From the NCBI GenBank assembly GCA_015501605.1, contig JADNRZ010000034.1, forward strand, positions 62,001 through 126,000: 64,000 bases of DNA, in the 5' to 3' direction. Positions 35,593 through 48,398 of this stretch are shown one piece after another (the first letter of the stretch is position 1; each line of letters opens with the position of its first letter). The stretch comes from Panaeolus papilionaceus. Taxonomy: Eukaryota; Basidiomycota; Agaricomycetes; Agaricales. The notes under the pieces are model-generated. The model worked only from the letters and a program-made list of their open reading frames with translations. It searched no databases and was not told the DNA's origin. The position numbers were made by a program, and so were the translations under genes.

Positions 35593-37232
35593 TCTCAAGA
35601 AGTGAGGACGGTAATCTATGTCCGAAATACCCGATCCATGTTCTCATTTGCTCATCGAACTCATGTCTAGACTTTATAAAGACACGTATATGTTGAGAGC
35701 TCATGTAGGGGACGGATTTGAATCATAGAGTCCAGACCTTTGTGAACGAAGTTGAAAGAGGCAATCTGCCAACCGTAAGCACTGTTGCGGCTCCGGTGCA
35801 TTAAAGGTCTTTCCTTTGCACGTCCTATCGAAGAAAGGTAAACCCCTAATATTTAGGTATAATGGGGGTGTGACAGACCCCTCCACTATTAATTTTAAGA
35901 CATACATTTAGGATGGTTCGAAAGTTTGGCAATAATAGAAAGCACAGAAACTAAATCAATAGGACGTTTCGGCATCTTGAAACGTAGTGTTTCACTGTTC
36001 GACAGTATGAATGGTCTTCGTGCTAAAGATACCCAGTGTCAAGCCACATTCGGCGGTTTTTGCCCTCGTTCGATGCCGTTTTGGAACAAGGCAAGCCTTA
36101 AAAATAACGACATCAGTGCTATTGGTTGATCAATCCAGACAATCCCCGTTATCTCGCATCGATGATGGCAGCCTGAGTGAGTAATTGCAGTTTTTGAACT
36201 GATCGCATCCGTCGCTTCTCTGTGGGTTATTTCTGAGGAATTTCTGTTTGATATCGCAACGTGGTGTCTGATTTCGATGTCGAACTTCTCGCTGCGGAAT
36301 GCAAGTATGTGGTGTGGAAGTCCAACACACATTCATCAAGTCAACATCGGTCATCTGGGTGCTGAGTCCTGACTCCGAAGCGAGTAATGCGATCAACGGT
36401 GAAATTGATCCGTTGATACGAACAATAAGCACGGGGTCCAATGCAATGAGTGTGTGTGTGTTTCATGTTCGCAATTTGCGTCGCCCCAGATGGAATAGCC
36501 TTTTGAGTCGGCGCTGTGCTATCTCTCGCGTGTCGCTCACGTTTCGAAGCATCTTAACCTGTTCTAACATTGACTTTGGGTCCAATAGACATAGTTAGGT
36601 CTTTGGGTGGCGATAATCATCGATAAGGGGTGATTTTTTCGGCTGTATCGCTACATCGGTTTTGTAGTTTTGAAACTTGATCTGCATCGGTAACCAGACG
36701 ACATATACGAGGACTAAGCAACGCAAACACAACAATACGTTGGGCCTCATCTGTGCTTTGCATACCTCGTTCAACATTGTTCATTGTCTGCTCTTTGATG
36801 TCCACACATGCGAAACGTATGGAGGTCGTTACGACACCTCCGCTTGAGACCGTTGAGACAGCCGAATAGCTTAACCATGGGGCTCAAGTGCCGCGGGTTG
36901 AGAGGGTACTGGGAAGGATGCATATTGACAGATCAACTAAGCCCTAGGGGGTCAGAACCCGTATCATAGACTGTGGACATGTCTCCAATGGATTCAGCCA
37001 CATGATAGCTTCGAGAAATGCTCTTTTGGACCCTGTGCTACATCATCCCTTTCACTGAGTTGGAGTCAGGAATGGGACGTGACAGCCACGCCAATTAATG
37101 GCGCGTTGTCACATGCACGTGACGTCCTGCATGTATGACGGCATCCATGTCCGAGTCACAGAGCGCGACAAATGGGACCGAGCTTAATTTGAACTTTGAC
37201 CATAACCACTCATTTATCTCAAGTATCTATCC
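35593..37232. other. Intergenic, no gene recognised
   Basis: 1.6 kb with several short frames on both strands (for example 36130-36441 -, 36299-36598 +) that overlap one another and show no family traits. The right end contains the tdp1 promoter. Confidence 0.5.
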
Positions 37233-39891
37233 ATGGACGATGATTTGGCTAGGTATGTGATTTCTTATTCTTATAATTTCTTATCTAAAAGACTTTATAG
37301 GGCAATTGCACTAAGTTTGCAAGATTCTAACAGGAACAAGCCAGAAATAATTGACCTTGCTACGACCGATGATGAGGAGGAAGACGACGACACACGATTT
37401 GAAAGGGATATGCAAAAGGCTATAGCAGCCTCGCAAGAAGAACAATCTCAAACAAAAGCGAGCTCATCAGCTTCAACACCCTTCAGCGAGACAGTGAAAG
37501 GAAAAGAAAAGGAGACTGAGCAACCACAGCCCCAGGCCCCGACTGCCATGTCATCTTTTATGGCTGAAAGGGCACAACTTGAGAAGGAAAGGAGAGAGCG
37601 TCAGAAACGTCTGCGTCCTGAAGCATTCGCTGTTCCTAGTCCGGACGACGATGATGAACAAGATGATGATGATGATAGCCAGGAGCCACCTGCCAAGAGG
37701 CAACAAATTTCGTCTTCCAGTTCATTTGCATCTACGTCTAACATCCGTAGTAATAGCAGTGCTCAGGAATCAAAAGAAGTTCGTACTATAGATCAGGTAT
37801 TCTGGGATGGTGAACTTCGTCAAACAGCCACCAGATTCGCCGATCCACGTAAGGATGGACGTCCTACCTTCAGACTGACCGAAGTCCTGGGCCCTGTAGC
37901 TATTTATTTTCCAATGACTCGACACTCTACTCATGATATTAACAGAAATCAGATTTATCATTTGCTATTTTATCCTCTTACTCGTTGGATTGGGGCTGGA
38001 TTTACCCATTTTTTGATCCCTCTACCCCTATAATTATGGTCGCCCAACCTGACCCCGCCACCTCAGGGCAGACGTCAGTCAAACATGTCTTGCCCAACTG
38101 GGTGAGGACGACACCGGCTATACGAGGCGGATTTGGCTGTCAACATATGAAGGTCAGTTTGTCTACCCCAAAATAGCTTCTGATCGACGTTTGCTGATTT
38201 TCTTGATCAACGTTTAGTTTATGTTGGTGAGGTATCCAGTTAAGGATGTTTTTATTGATTCTCATCATTCCGCAGTTATTTTACAAAACTGGTCGTCTGC
38301 GTGTTGTTGTATCAACGGCTAATTTGATCGCGTATGACTGGCGAGACATGGAAAATGTGAGCGTTCATGTATCAATCACTCTCCCGAGTCATTTACCGAT
38401 TTTGCGCAGTCTATTTGGCTACAGGACATTCCTCTGCGATCTCGACCTTTGCAGACATCTTCTAAGGCCACTGATGATTTTCCAGGGGCGCTACAGAGGA
38501 TGTTGCACTCAATAAACGTTAAGCCAGCATTGACCGCGATGATGCAGGATAATGTGCGCTTTATCAGCTTAAATTTGGTTGAAGCATCGTAGAGTCCTGA
38601 TTAATAGTCATCTCTAGCATCCGCAATTGCCCATCAAAACCATCGACGATTTAAGACAGCGGTGGGATTGGTCAAATGTCAAAGTTCAACTCGTTGCTTC
38701 CATTGCTGGGAAGCATGAGGGTTGGCCAAGTGTAATACAGTGCGTTAATGAAGGATTTCTAAAGTATCTTTCCTCAATAAAATAAATACAGGGTGGGTCA
38801 TCCAAGACTGATGACGGCCGTTCGCAGGCTGGGCATGCGAACGGGCAAAGGCAAGAAAACGAAGGATCTTGTACTAGAGTGTCAGGTAGGCGTGTTTTTT
38901 GAGCTCTTTAAAAATTTCTCGTCATTAAGATTCAACGTCGTGCAGGGTTCTAGCCTGGGGACCTACACTACTCAATGGCTAAACGAATTCCACTGGTCTG
39001 CCCGAGGTGAGAGCGCCGAGGACTGGCTGGACTCATCCAAGAAATCTCGCGAAAAGCTTCCACTTCCACCCGTCAAAATTGTATTTCCCACGAATGCAAC
39101 GGTCAAGGAAAGTGCTGCAGGAGAAGAGGTAAATTATTCTTTCGCTTTCTAATTTTCAGAAGACCGTTGTCGTGCGTATACTGATCCAAACCACCTTTAT
39201 CTGACATTTCGCAGGGTGGGGGCACGATTTTCTGTCGCAGGAAACAGTGGAGCTCAAAGAACTTTCCGAGAAGCCTCTTTCACGATTCTAGGAGCAATGC
39301 AGGACCTGTACTCATGCATTCTAAGGTACTCTTATTTTACTTTTGAAGGCTCTGCGTAACATGCACTAAACTGATTTCTATAAAAAAAGATGATCGTCGC
39401 AACGTTGAAGGATCACGCTTTTTCTGCAAGCGACAGCGGTGATAAACGTCGACGTGACGAGCCGTCCGATTCAGAAGATGACGATAGCGATGGTATTGAA
39501 CTTGTGGAACCTGCAGTAGGATGGGTTTACGTTGGATCCCATAACTTTACCCCCTCCGCGTGGGGAACTCTGTCTGGTTCCTCGTTTAACCCTGTTCTTA
39601 ATGTGAGGAACAGTTACCATTATTCATTTATTTATATCATTCCGGTCGTCAAGTTTCATCGACAGCGCTGACTCGCTCTGCATTTCAGATAACAAATTAT
39701 GAGGTTGGAGTTGTGTTTCTATTAAAGGATCACAAGGATGTTGATCGCGTGGCGTGTTTCCAACGGCCGCCCAAAAAGTACACGTCCAAGGACGAGCCAT
39801 GGGTACGTTCTTTACTATTCTGTTGCACGACGGCGAGGTGGGCTGAACTTTCATCCAGATACAAGAGGAATCCGCCTATCACCAGCAATAG
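37233..39891 (+). CDS. tdp1: Tyrosyl-DNA phosphodiesterase 1
   Basis: Thirteen exons (37233-37252, 37301-37895, 37946-38152, 38218-38226, 38276-38356, 38410-38553, 38618-38739, 38792-38885, 38946-39128, 39215-39325, 39390-39602, 39689-39802, 39859-39891) give 641 residues. Both catalytic HKN motifs of the phospholipase D fold are present: GCQHMKFMLLFYKTGRLRVV...STANLI and LMHSKMIVAT...YVGSHNFTPSAWG. Family landmarks include LSSYSLDWGWIYPFFD and NSIWLQDIPLRS. TDP1 removes topoisomerase I peptides and other adducts from DNA 3' ends in the nucleus. Exon 4 is only 9 nt (Phe-Met-Leu). The N-terminus carries two UIM-like helices (residues 2-15, 41-54) around an IIDL-plus-acidic SIM-like motif (23-37), followed by a low-complexity acidic region. 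Confidence 0.95.
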
Positions 39892-40833
39892 TGAAAACTA
39901 GACCATGTAATCCTCTCTTATTCGCATCAATACCCCATAGAAGCCCTCTAGAGGATTCATCACATGTCCCACTATCTGATATCAGTTATATTGGTTTCTC
40001 TACTCTATTGAATACACCCGGGACGCACCTACCTTAATAGCTCTCTATTAGCGGCCGCTTTGGATGCTAACAATAACTCATTCATTAGTTGATAATCCAT
40101 CAGCCTTTTTTTTGCATGTACGAAGTACATAATATGGAGTCAATGTAACTCTGAATATGGAACGCTGAAACTCTTCCCGTTAGCCATTACTCCTGATTGA
40201 GTCTGGAATTGGATTGGACGGGACTCTGTCAAATTTATGACGCCCTATGACAACTTGGGCCTGTGATGAGCCTTGATGACCACTTTTCTTCAGTCCGAGT
40301 CCGAATAGAATATGATGGGTTCACTGCTTTCAACAACCCGTCGAAGTACTGCCTGCCACATCGCATCATTAGTGTCAGCACATGTCACAATCAGACTCGG
40401 ACTTCTTCTGCCTTCTTCTTTGAGCACAAAATTCCAAATTATATTGGACAACGACTATTTTGAGAACGAATGAGGTACAACATTGATCCGCTATAATTGC
40501 AGAAGCACAATGGTAAAGCTAGAGCTACACAACAGTGGGGTGCTAGTATACTAGAAACCGTGAATGGAGAACGAAGAAATACATAGGTGATAACAGAGGC
40601 CTTTTTGGGGGCACAAAAGAGGATATACTACTAATTCAAAGGTAAAGAATATCGAATGTAGAAAATATAAGGAGATTCTAGTATACTAGCCAGAGCAAGA
40701 ATGAAAGCGATTAGAAATTATAGTCGTCGTAGATGTAGATAGATGAAGACTTGGGAGTAAGATAAATAAATATTGTATGAATAAAAATGATAATGGGAGC
40801 ACGATGCGGGAATCTGACCAAGGGGCAGACGAT
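39892..40833. other. Convergent 3' intergenic region
   Basis: Lies between the ends of tdp1 (+) and the adenylate-forming enzyme gene (-). No gene or repeat recognised. Confidence 0.5.
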
Positions 40834-42669
40834 TTATCGCCCGAAGATCCTGTCAATCTCGGTTTTGAACGCCTCTTCGACTGCCTTGCGGCGAATGTTA
40901 CCCTTGGTAGCTGTCCTAGGAAGAGTCTTGGGCGGAACAACGACGATCATATCTGGAGAAGTAATACGCTCGTGGAGGTATCTCCTGGAGTGGAAGAGAC
41001 GAGTCTTTCGGATGATCTCCTTCTTGAGCTTGGCGTGGTCCATGTCAGTGGCAGGCTCGATGAACATGACCGGTGAAGGCCTTCCTGTGCCAACGACAAC
41101 GCACTCGGCGATGAGATGACCGCACTGAGTGCGAGTGGTGTCCTCGATGGCCTTGGTGTCGCACCTCAAGCTGTTTTCTGACTTGATCCAGTCGTCGTCA
41201 CGTCCACGAGAAACGTACCAGCCCTCAACAACTTGCTGGAACAGGTCGCCGGTGTGGAAGTGGCCGTCTGCTGAGCGCAAAGACTTGTCGGGACAATCGA
41301 GAGAGTCTGAGAGAATGACGAGCTCATAAAGCGCAGCCGTTGATGTGGGAACAGCGTCGTTGCTGGCGTCAATTGGAAGGAACCTGTATGATGTGCCAGG
41401 AAGGGGCCTTAGAAGCGCAGCATTGCGCTCGTATTCTCCTGAGAGGAGCATTCCACCAACTTCAGTGCTGCCGAATAAGTTCTGTGGGGAGAGGGGGTGG
41501 GTTAGCTGAAACACTCTCAAACTCAATTATCGGAAAGATGCGTACCCTTAATTTGATACCACTCTCCAGAGCCCACTTCTCCTCGTCAAACGGCAATGGC
41601 ATCCCTGAGTAGAGAACATCATCAAGGCTTGTGAGCATTGTGAGTAGTTTAGGGTCCTGGCGCGCGTTACGGAAGTGGTTCATCAAGAATGCGGCGAATT
41701 GATTTAGACGGTTGAGACCAGCGCGGTGGATCATCTCGATGAGCTCCTCGGATGAGAATCCAATTGTCGTTGGCTGAATCACACATGAGCCGTATTGGAG
41801 AGACCCAATAAGCACTACACATTAGATAGAGTTTGGTTAGCGTCTCAAATAAAACGGCTATCAAAGTGGGTTTGAATACTCACTGAATGACTGTCCAATG
41901 TGGCACATGCTTCCCCTGTAAAAGAGTGTTTAGCCAGAAGCTCTCGAACAAGGATAAAGAAGATGATAATATACTCACATGTAAACTGTCACATCTTGAC
42001 GTTCGGGATTACTAGGTTTGCTGATATGATGCGACTTTACGACTACACTGTTCAACCAGCTGTAGTGTACTGGTACGAGCTTGGGGCTGCCTGACGTTGA
42101 CCCAGAAGTGTGGAAGAGGAAGGCGAGGTCACTTTCCCGGAAATCGTGAATATTAGGAAGGATGGCGTCGACACTCTCGACTGATTCTGAAGAGTTGAAG
42201 GGGTATTTTCGTACTGGGCAGTCACCGAGTACTGATTCGAAGGAGGGGTCGTAGATTATTGCCTGGGCGTTTGCTCTCCGTAGGAGTTCATAAATTACAA
42301 CAGGATTGGGTAGGCGTATACTGAAAAGCTGAGGAATGTATCCTGCTCGAGACAAGCCGTAGATGTGTAGGACATCGACGTAGGTAAACCCTGAAATCCT
42401 GCTAGGGGTTAAGTAATCTGACAGACAAGACACATTAGATAAACGACATACCATGTCCCAATCACCGATCTCTTTGGTATCCGATCCTTTTCGAATAACC
42501 TTGTAAAGTGGCGAGCGTATAGCTCGACGTCATGTTTGAATTGACTATAGGATATTGAGCGCCATGATTCAATGCATCCAGTCGAGTCCAGCTGGGGGAT
42601 TTGGTAAACAGACTTGTTAGCGAATTGTACCGAGCTGGATTCGAGGACAGTAAGGTGGTGGTTCAGCAT
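40834..42669 (-). CDS. Stand-alone adenylate-forming enzyme (ANL superfamily)
   Basis: Five exons (42669-42452, 42398-41979, 41915-41884, 41814-41546, 41481-40834) give 528 residues. Core motifs are A3 LFHTSGSTSGSPKLVP, A5 LFGSTEVGG, A7 FHTGDL with GWYVSRGRDDDWIKSEN for A8, and RTATKGNIRRKAV for the A10 lysine loop. The enzyme should activate a carboxylic acid with ATP as acyl-AMP. There is no carrier, thioester-reductase or condensation domain, so it acts alone or hands over in trans. The sequence is closer in style to the adenylation domains of fungal NRPS-like enzymes than to acetyl-CoA synthetase. The substrate cannot be read. No obvious biosynthetic partners flank it. Confidence 0.85.
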
Positions 42670-45630
42670 ATGTAATTGGGGAATGGGTAAGCAGAGAAAG
42701 TAAGGGGTAAGTAAAGAGAGGACAGCGCTCACCCATGTCTATTTAAACGGTTAAGAGATATATGTGCGTACCAGTGCTTAGATGGATTGCCCGAGTCACA
42801 ATCGGACTTGCAGAATCTGGTACATCAAGTGGAGGTAGATCTTGACGGGTTGACATCCAAGTCTGGCGGGTGACTGAATAGCCTCACCCATTCGCAAGTA
42901 TCATGATGAAACGCGCAGATGATGGATATCTAAGGCACGCGCCCATGGATCAATTCTGGGTAAGCGGAACCCTATTGACTCGATCCGAGCATTATCGGTG
43001 AAAGCAAAAACTGGAAAGTTGTATGAGTCACCGCTTCTTGAAAAAATAAGGAGAACCAACGCCCATACGGTTTGTGGTTCTAGTACCTTTGTTTAGATTA
43101 TTTTCTTTTGAAATTCCTGATGAAATTCAAACTAGTTGATATTTGGAATATCTGCTGTTACAATGGAGATGCACGGCTCAGCACAGGAGATGTAGATTCC
43201 AGTCTGAAACGAATTTGGAGATGGGTAACAGCCACCATAGTTGTAGTAACAGTGCGAAATATGACAAGATTTTTTTATTTCCATGCACATCGCAGGATGA
43301 TGATGTGTCACAGCCCCCCATCGGCATCATAGACCTGCCTTTCCTGGAACCACGCTTACCCTTATTGCTGCGGACATGTGATGATATCAATGAAATACCT
43401 CGAGAAATTGGGAATAAATCTTTTGTTTATTTCCTGAACTTTCGAATTTACAAGTAGCCGTAGAACGTAGAGATGATTTGACAACGGAATATTCATTTCC
43501 TACATACTTCTGAGATTCGACCATGCATCTCACGGACGATTTTTATCACCTTTCCACTCAGTCCCGATGTCGAGCGGAGTTCAAGCGGACGTCCTCTTCG
43601 CAGACCATGGCTGGAGGTTAGACGATGACATTTTCATCCGTGCACACCCGCATACCATCATAGAAGCTCAATTCGGTGTAGATTACCCAGAATGTCCATC
43701 TATGGCCTCCATTGTGCACGGCGCCAACGCCGGCTGAGATTTAGTGCCGATGCGTCGTCGAATAATCATTTTGAACGCGCGCGCGTTCGTAGTGTTTCAT
43801 CGCCAATTGTCCCTTTAATTCCTGATTTATCGGTCCCTTTGAGCAGGGTTATGCTTGTTATTATCTCAATAATGTCAAGCTAGCCAGGGTTATTGCATTC
43901 CGTGTCCTCCAGCGGAATTCGACATATCTCAATTGAGAACACCCGCATATCGATTTACTGTACTTTCCGTGCAACCGAATGGAAATTCCAGTTTAGACGT
44001 TTCCATACAGACGTCGAACCTCGGCGCAGTATTTTCTAATCTGACTCGACTCAACATCTCCACTATACTTATCATGCAAATCAATATCAAGGCTGTTGCT
44101 GACTGGAATAAATGACATTGTGAACGTTCAAATCGTATCAGCGGGCAAGACGAACATGCCTTTCATGGAAAGTATTTGTTGGGGGGCTATCATTGACATA
44201 CGTACTGCGCTGCCGAAAGTTGTATTGCGCTCGTACTCTTCTACTGTTCTACATCACATCGTTTTAATTTACTCACGTCAGCTCTCTGCGTAATTAGTAC
44301 TCTTTTTGAGAACAACGGATGATATTCAAGTTCATTCTGTGCAATAAATGAACCTTTGGAGAGGTTGTTCATAAACGCACAGCGTGCGCTCCCAGGTCTA
44401 AGGTCGTCCATGTGGTGCGCGCCTGTCATCGAGCGACATTTGGTTCCCTCTCTTTCCAAAGCGTTAAATTGGATGAGCTTTTGCAGTGCAGCATAGGTTT
44501 CTATTGCGCACAGCTATTCTGAAGGGCCGTAGAATATTCAAGGGAAGAAATAGGTTCAAGGTGGGGGGGAATTCAGTTTGTTGTGTGTAAGTTGCGAACT
44601 TGTCGGAGAGTTGTTTAAGCGGCCCGTCAACCGATAACGCATGTAGGGAGATAAAGATAATCGTTCTCAGCAAGTACATCCCTCGAGAAAATCATGATAA
44701 ACTCTTGAAATTAGATCCTTAGTCAATAATCAATGGCGCCATTGCTTCGACACCCGCAGACTGAACTACAATATCAGTCAGCAAGCCTCTCGTCCTCGTA
44801 ATCTATCTGTCTGTGTAAAGATGGATGGTCAGCTGGATCCACAATATCAAATCTGACAAATTCATAACCTTCGCAGTCATTTTCTAGGTACCGCAGTGAC
44901 TCAGTCAAGCCTTCAACGCTGTGCGCAGTCACAAATGCATGCTAATCTCTCCAGCCCAGGATTATTGACCAGATCAGTGTTGTTTACTCCAATAGGGGCT
45001 GGTCCGGCTAGTTGATCTTAAAATAGAGTTTCTGTTAACCGAACTGGCAACCATCTCCGGCCGTTGCCGCTTGTTGCCGCCGTGAGCAATCCTGTTGCGT
45101 TGCTAAGGCTTGGAGTATCAGATTGGTTCTCTCCTTACTTGCGATGATACACCACCGACTTTCAATGAAACAGCACTAGCTCCTCAGATCCACATGGAAT
45201 CTTAATAATGAAATGTATCTTCGTTGGTTGTATGCTGTGATGTGCTTTGGTGTGCATGTATCAGAATGTGGATATCAGTGGTGTAGTTGGAGCCATGTGT
45301 ACTATTGAAAGCCTTCTAGGTGAGCGCTCTACTTTGACGCCCACAATTGTTCCGTTTGGTATGCTAATATCTTGTTTTAGACATATTTTTTAAACAAACT
45401 GACTTTGGTGTGATATGTTCTCAGATTGCACCGGCATGTATTTTAATCTGGACCGACGGTTTCAATTGAAATCGGCACACTGACGCTAGGTCTTGTATTC
45501 GAGTTTTCGAGTTTCACCCTCTGTACACTAAATTTTCGCTGTCCATCGCAAGAGTACAACCCCCGGTTTGCACGCTGTTATCATACTTAACCTTGAATCG
45601 CCTTAACGCCATACACGACCGTCGAGTTTC
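42670..45630. other. Intergenic, 3 kb, no supportable gene
   Basis: Short frames only. A segment at 43930-44115 reads with a leucine-rich flavour (SNLGAVFSNLTRLNISTI) and might be an eroded LRR fragment, but it has stops on either side. A perfect 16-bp palindrome, GAACGCGCGCGCGTTC, lies at 43773-43788. Confidence 0.5.
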
Positions 45631-48398
45631 ATGGACGCTGGCGTCCAGCCAGACTCGCCACAGCATTACTCTGTTGATGCTGATAACAATGATTCACCCC
45701 TTGACATGAATCCAGGAGGCCAAATCAACGCATCAGGTACAACAGCGGCTGTTACAGCCTCGATTCAGTCGATTATGCCCGTCATCTATACACAACCTAC
45801 TAACTACAACCCACCACCACCCAATAACGCGCAATGGCCACTAACATACGCGATGACGCCTCTCCCCGGGGCATCAACCCATGTGGAACCCACACCACTT
45901 ATTTCCGTTACATCACCGGCGGAGATCTCGCAGGTTTCCGTCTCGAGCCCGGAATTGAGCCACGGAGGTAAAGATATCGAAAGCACTTCTGAGCCTGATG
46001 CATTTATTAACGCTGATCATTCCGACCAGTCTCATTGGGGCAGGCCAGTTTCCGAATAGGCGCAACATTATCCAATGCCGCCGCTACAACGATCGATTCT
46101 CTTACCATGTCCGCCGACGCTTCAATGGACTCTTCATCTACGATGATGATGACTGACATAGACACGATGGCGACGGTCTTATCTCAATCTGCGGTGCTAG
46201 CTTCTTTACCCCCCGTCTCAAATGCTGCCTCTCAGTCGACAGCGATCTTCCTCACGAGCACCGAGCCATTCAACCAATTGCTTACTTCGTCGCCATCGGC
46301 GTTAGCCTCCACCGTTCCCACTGCTACTCTTAGTGTTCACCCAGTATCTACCGAGCCTTTCTCCTCTCCCGTCGCGTTTTCGTTCTCTTCGTTGTTCTCT
46401 GCTAGTTCCGTGCTATCTGCATCTTCGGTCACAGCTTCATTTGGATCATCCTTCAGATCATCGACCTTATCGCTTGCATTCGTTTCAGTCTCCGAATCAT
46501 CCGCATCATCATTCCAATCATCTTCAACGTCTTTCGTGTCGTCTACAACGACTTCCCTTGAATTACTGTCAACCACTCCGTCAACCTCCCCAACCACCAC
46601 AAGGTCCCATACGCGTGCCCGCACCTCCACTGCCTCTAGCACATCCACTTCTCGCTCGACCACACCTACTCAATTTAGTACTTCGTCGACCTCATCTCAA
46701 AGTGCGTTCACACCGGCACAAACTACCGATCCACCGACACCTTCTGCGAATGTTTCTACGGGACATGGCACACTTTTTTATCTTGGGGTCGCACTAGGTG
46801 CTATTATTTTTGTCGCCTTTACCTCCGCCTTGATCGCATGGGCAATTCGTCTCCGATCCCGTGCTTTGAGGAGGAGGGATGAGTGGGAGGCCGCCATACC
46901 GTGGGTCAAGGGAGATCCGGACCGTACAGATGACATGGATCACCTCGAGGCTGGCAGGAACGAAGTTTTAAATGGTACACGGAATGGTCCACATGGGGGC
47001 GGAGGAGGAGCGGCAGGAGCAAGCTCTACTATGATTACTAGCGCAGGTGCTGCGGGAATTGGCGCGTTTCATTCCCCTTGGTCCCCACGTCTCGGATCGA
47101 ACTATCAGCACGCTCTCCGTGAACCTAAATCTTTTGACGCTGCTGCATATCGGCCTGGTAACAGTCCCGGACGCATGAGGAAGCTACCTTCTCATCTGGT
47201 GGACAAAGAACTAGCCTCGCGTGCGCAGATGGAGGCTTCAACTTATCTTGTTGGAGGACGCTTTCCGGGTTCGTCATCGACTTCGGTTAATGCTTATCCT
47301 ATTGATCCTATGAATGAGTTGGGGGCTAATCGGGAGGCGCACTGCATGCCTCGTTTCTTTCCTGCTTCGGACAGCCGCCCTTCTATTACTGCAAGAATCA
47401 GGAATCTGAATAAGCCTGCTCGAGAGAACTCTTTGGAGAACCTGCCTCCTCTTCCCACACCTGGTGCGCACTTGAATCAGGCACCGGAGCAGACTTGGGC
47501 AGCGTCTTGGAAAGCTGGGATTAGCAATGCGTTTACGGCAGTTTCTTCTAGGTTCTCTGTGGCGAATTCATCTACTACTGCTGTAGACAGTCGTTCAGCA
47601 GCAGAGGAAGCTGCTGATAGTTTCACTCGGGCCCCATTAAGGAGAGCGTTGAAAAAGTCTCTTCGAGACGATCGTTATGGTAGTAGCGAAAAACTGGGTC
47701 TAGCTCGTGGTGGTTCGAGGAGTACGACGGCATCTGAACCCCGGACTTCGGAAGAACGCGAGGATGGGACCGGGGTTGTGCACCTTCGAGTTCCAGAGGA
47801 CGATATTGTAGATGAGAAGTACCCTGTTGTACGGCCTAGTATCAACGGTCCGAGTCTCTCGTATGGTGATGGTAAAAACTTTGGGAGCGCTGATGACTTT
47901 TTGAGCGAGGAAGCATACGCTGTCAACCCTGCAGATCCCCCTCACGTCCCTCTTGTCGCGGCTAACAAACCACAACGCGCGCTTATCAACCCTCGTTCGG
48001 CCCGGAGAACTGGAAAAGGAACTTCAGACGAGAGCGAGTATTTCTCAGTCATATCTCGACAGACCACCCAAAGCAGCATTTACTCCCCTCAATCTACCAA
48101 CTACTCGGATCCTAGGGCTATCCCGCCGACAAAGCTCACGCTGGTTCCGTCTCAGGGAGTTCCGTACATTCCGTCTGCTCGAGACCAGGATGCTCATAAT
48201 GTCCCTACTCCATCGACGGAGGACGATTCGGTGGTGCTTCAACCAGATGAAGGCACGTCCTTGGACAGGGTGTCATCTGCACATGCTTCGATGATGACCT
48301 CAAGTACTGCAGACACTAAGGAGAGGGAACGATACAAGGGCGTTGGGGACGCGTTGAGGACTAGGCGCAAGGGCGTGGTTGGTGTTGGGCGCTCATAA
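45631..48398 (+). CDS. Ser/Thr-rich single-pass membrane protein
   Basis: Two exons (45631-45967, 46060-48398) joined by a 92-nt intron (GTAAAG...AATAG) give 891 residues. The reading frame of each exon ends or begins near the proposed junction, and phase 1 fits. The N-terminal about 345 residues are extremely rich in Ser, Thr, Pro and Ala, as in highly O-mannosylated cell-surface regions. One transmembrane helix follows (LGVALGAIIFVAFTSALIAW) with a basic stop-transfer (RLRSRALRRRDEW). The about 515-residue tail is polar and disordered, with possible phosphorylation sites. No signal peptide is visible, so it may insert by the TM itself. The layout recalls Wsc/Mid2-type wall sensors, but no WSC domain is present, so the assignment is by architecture only. 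Confidence 0.7.

Noticed and set aside
43930..44115. Leucine-rich frame that might be an F-box/LRR relic
   Set aside because: Too short and without alignment to any family member in the window; noted only as part of the gene desert.
46337..46663. Acidic open frame on the minus strand
   Set aside because: Antisense shadow of the Ser/Thr-rich coding region; the acidic product is simply the complement of Ser codons.
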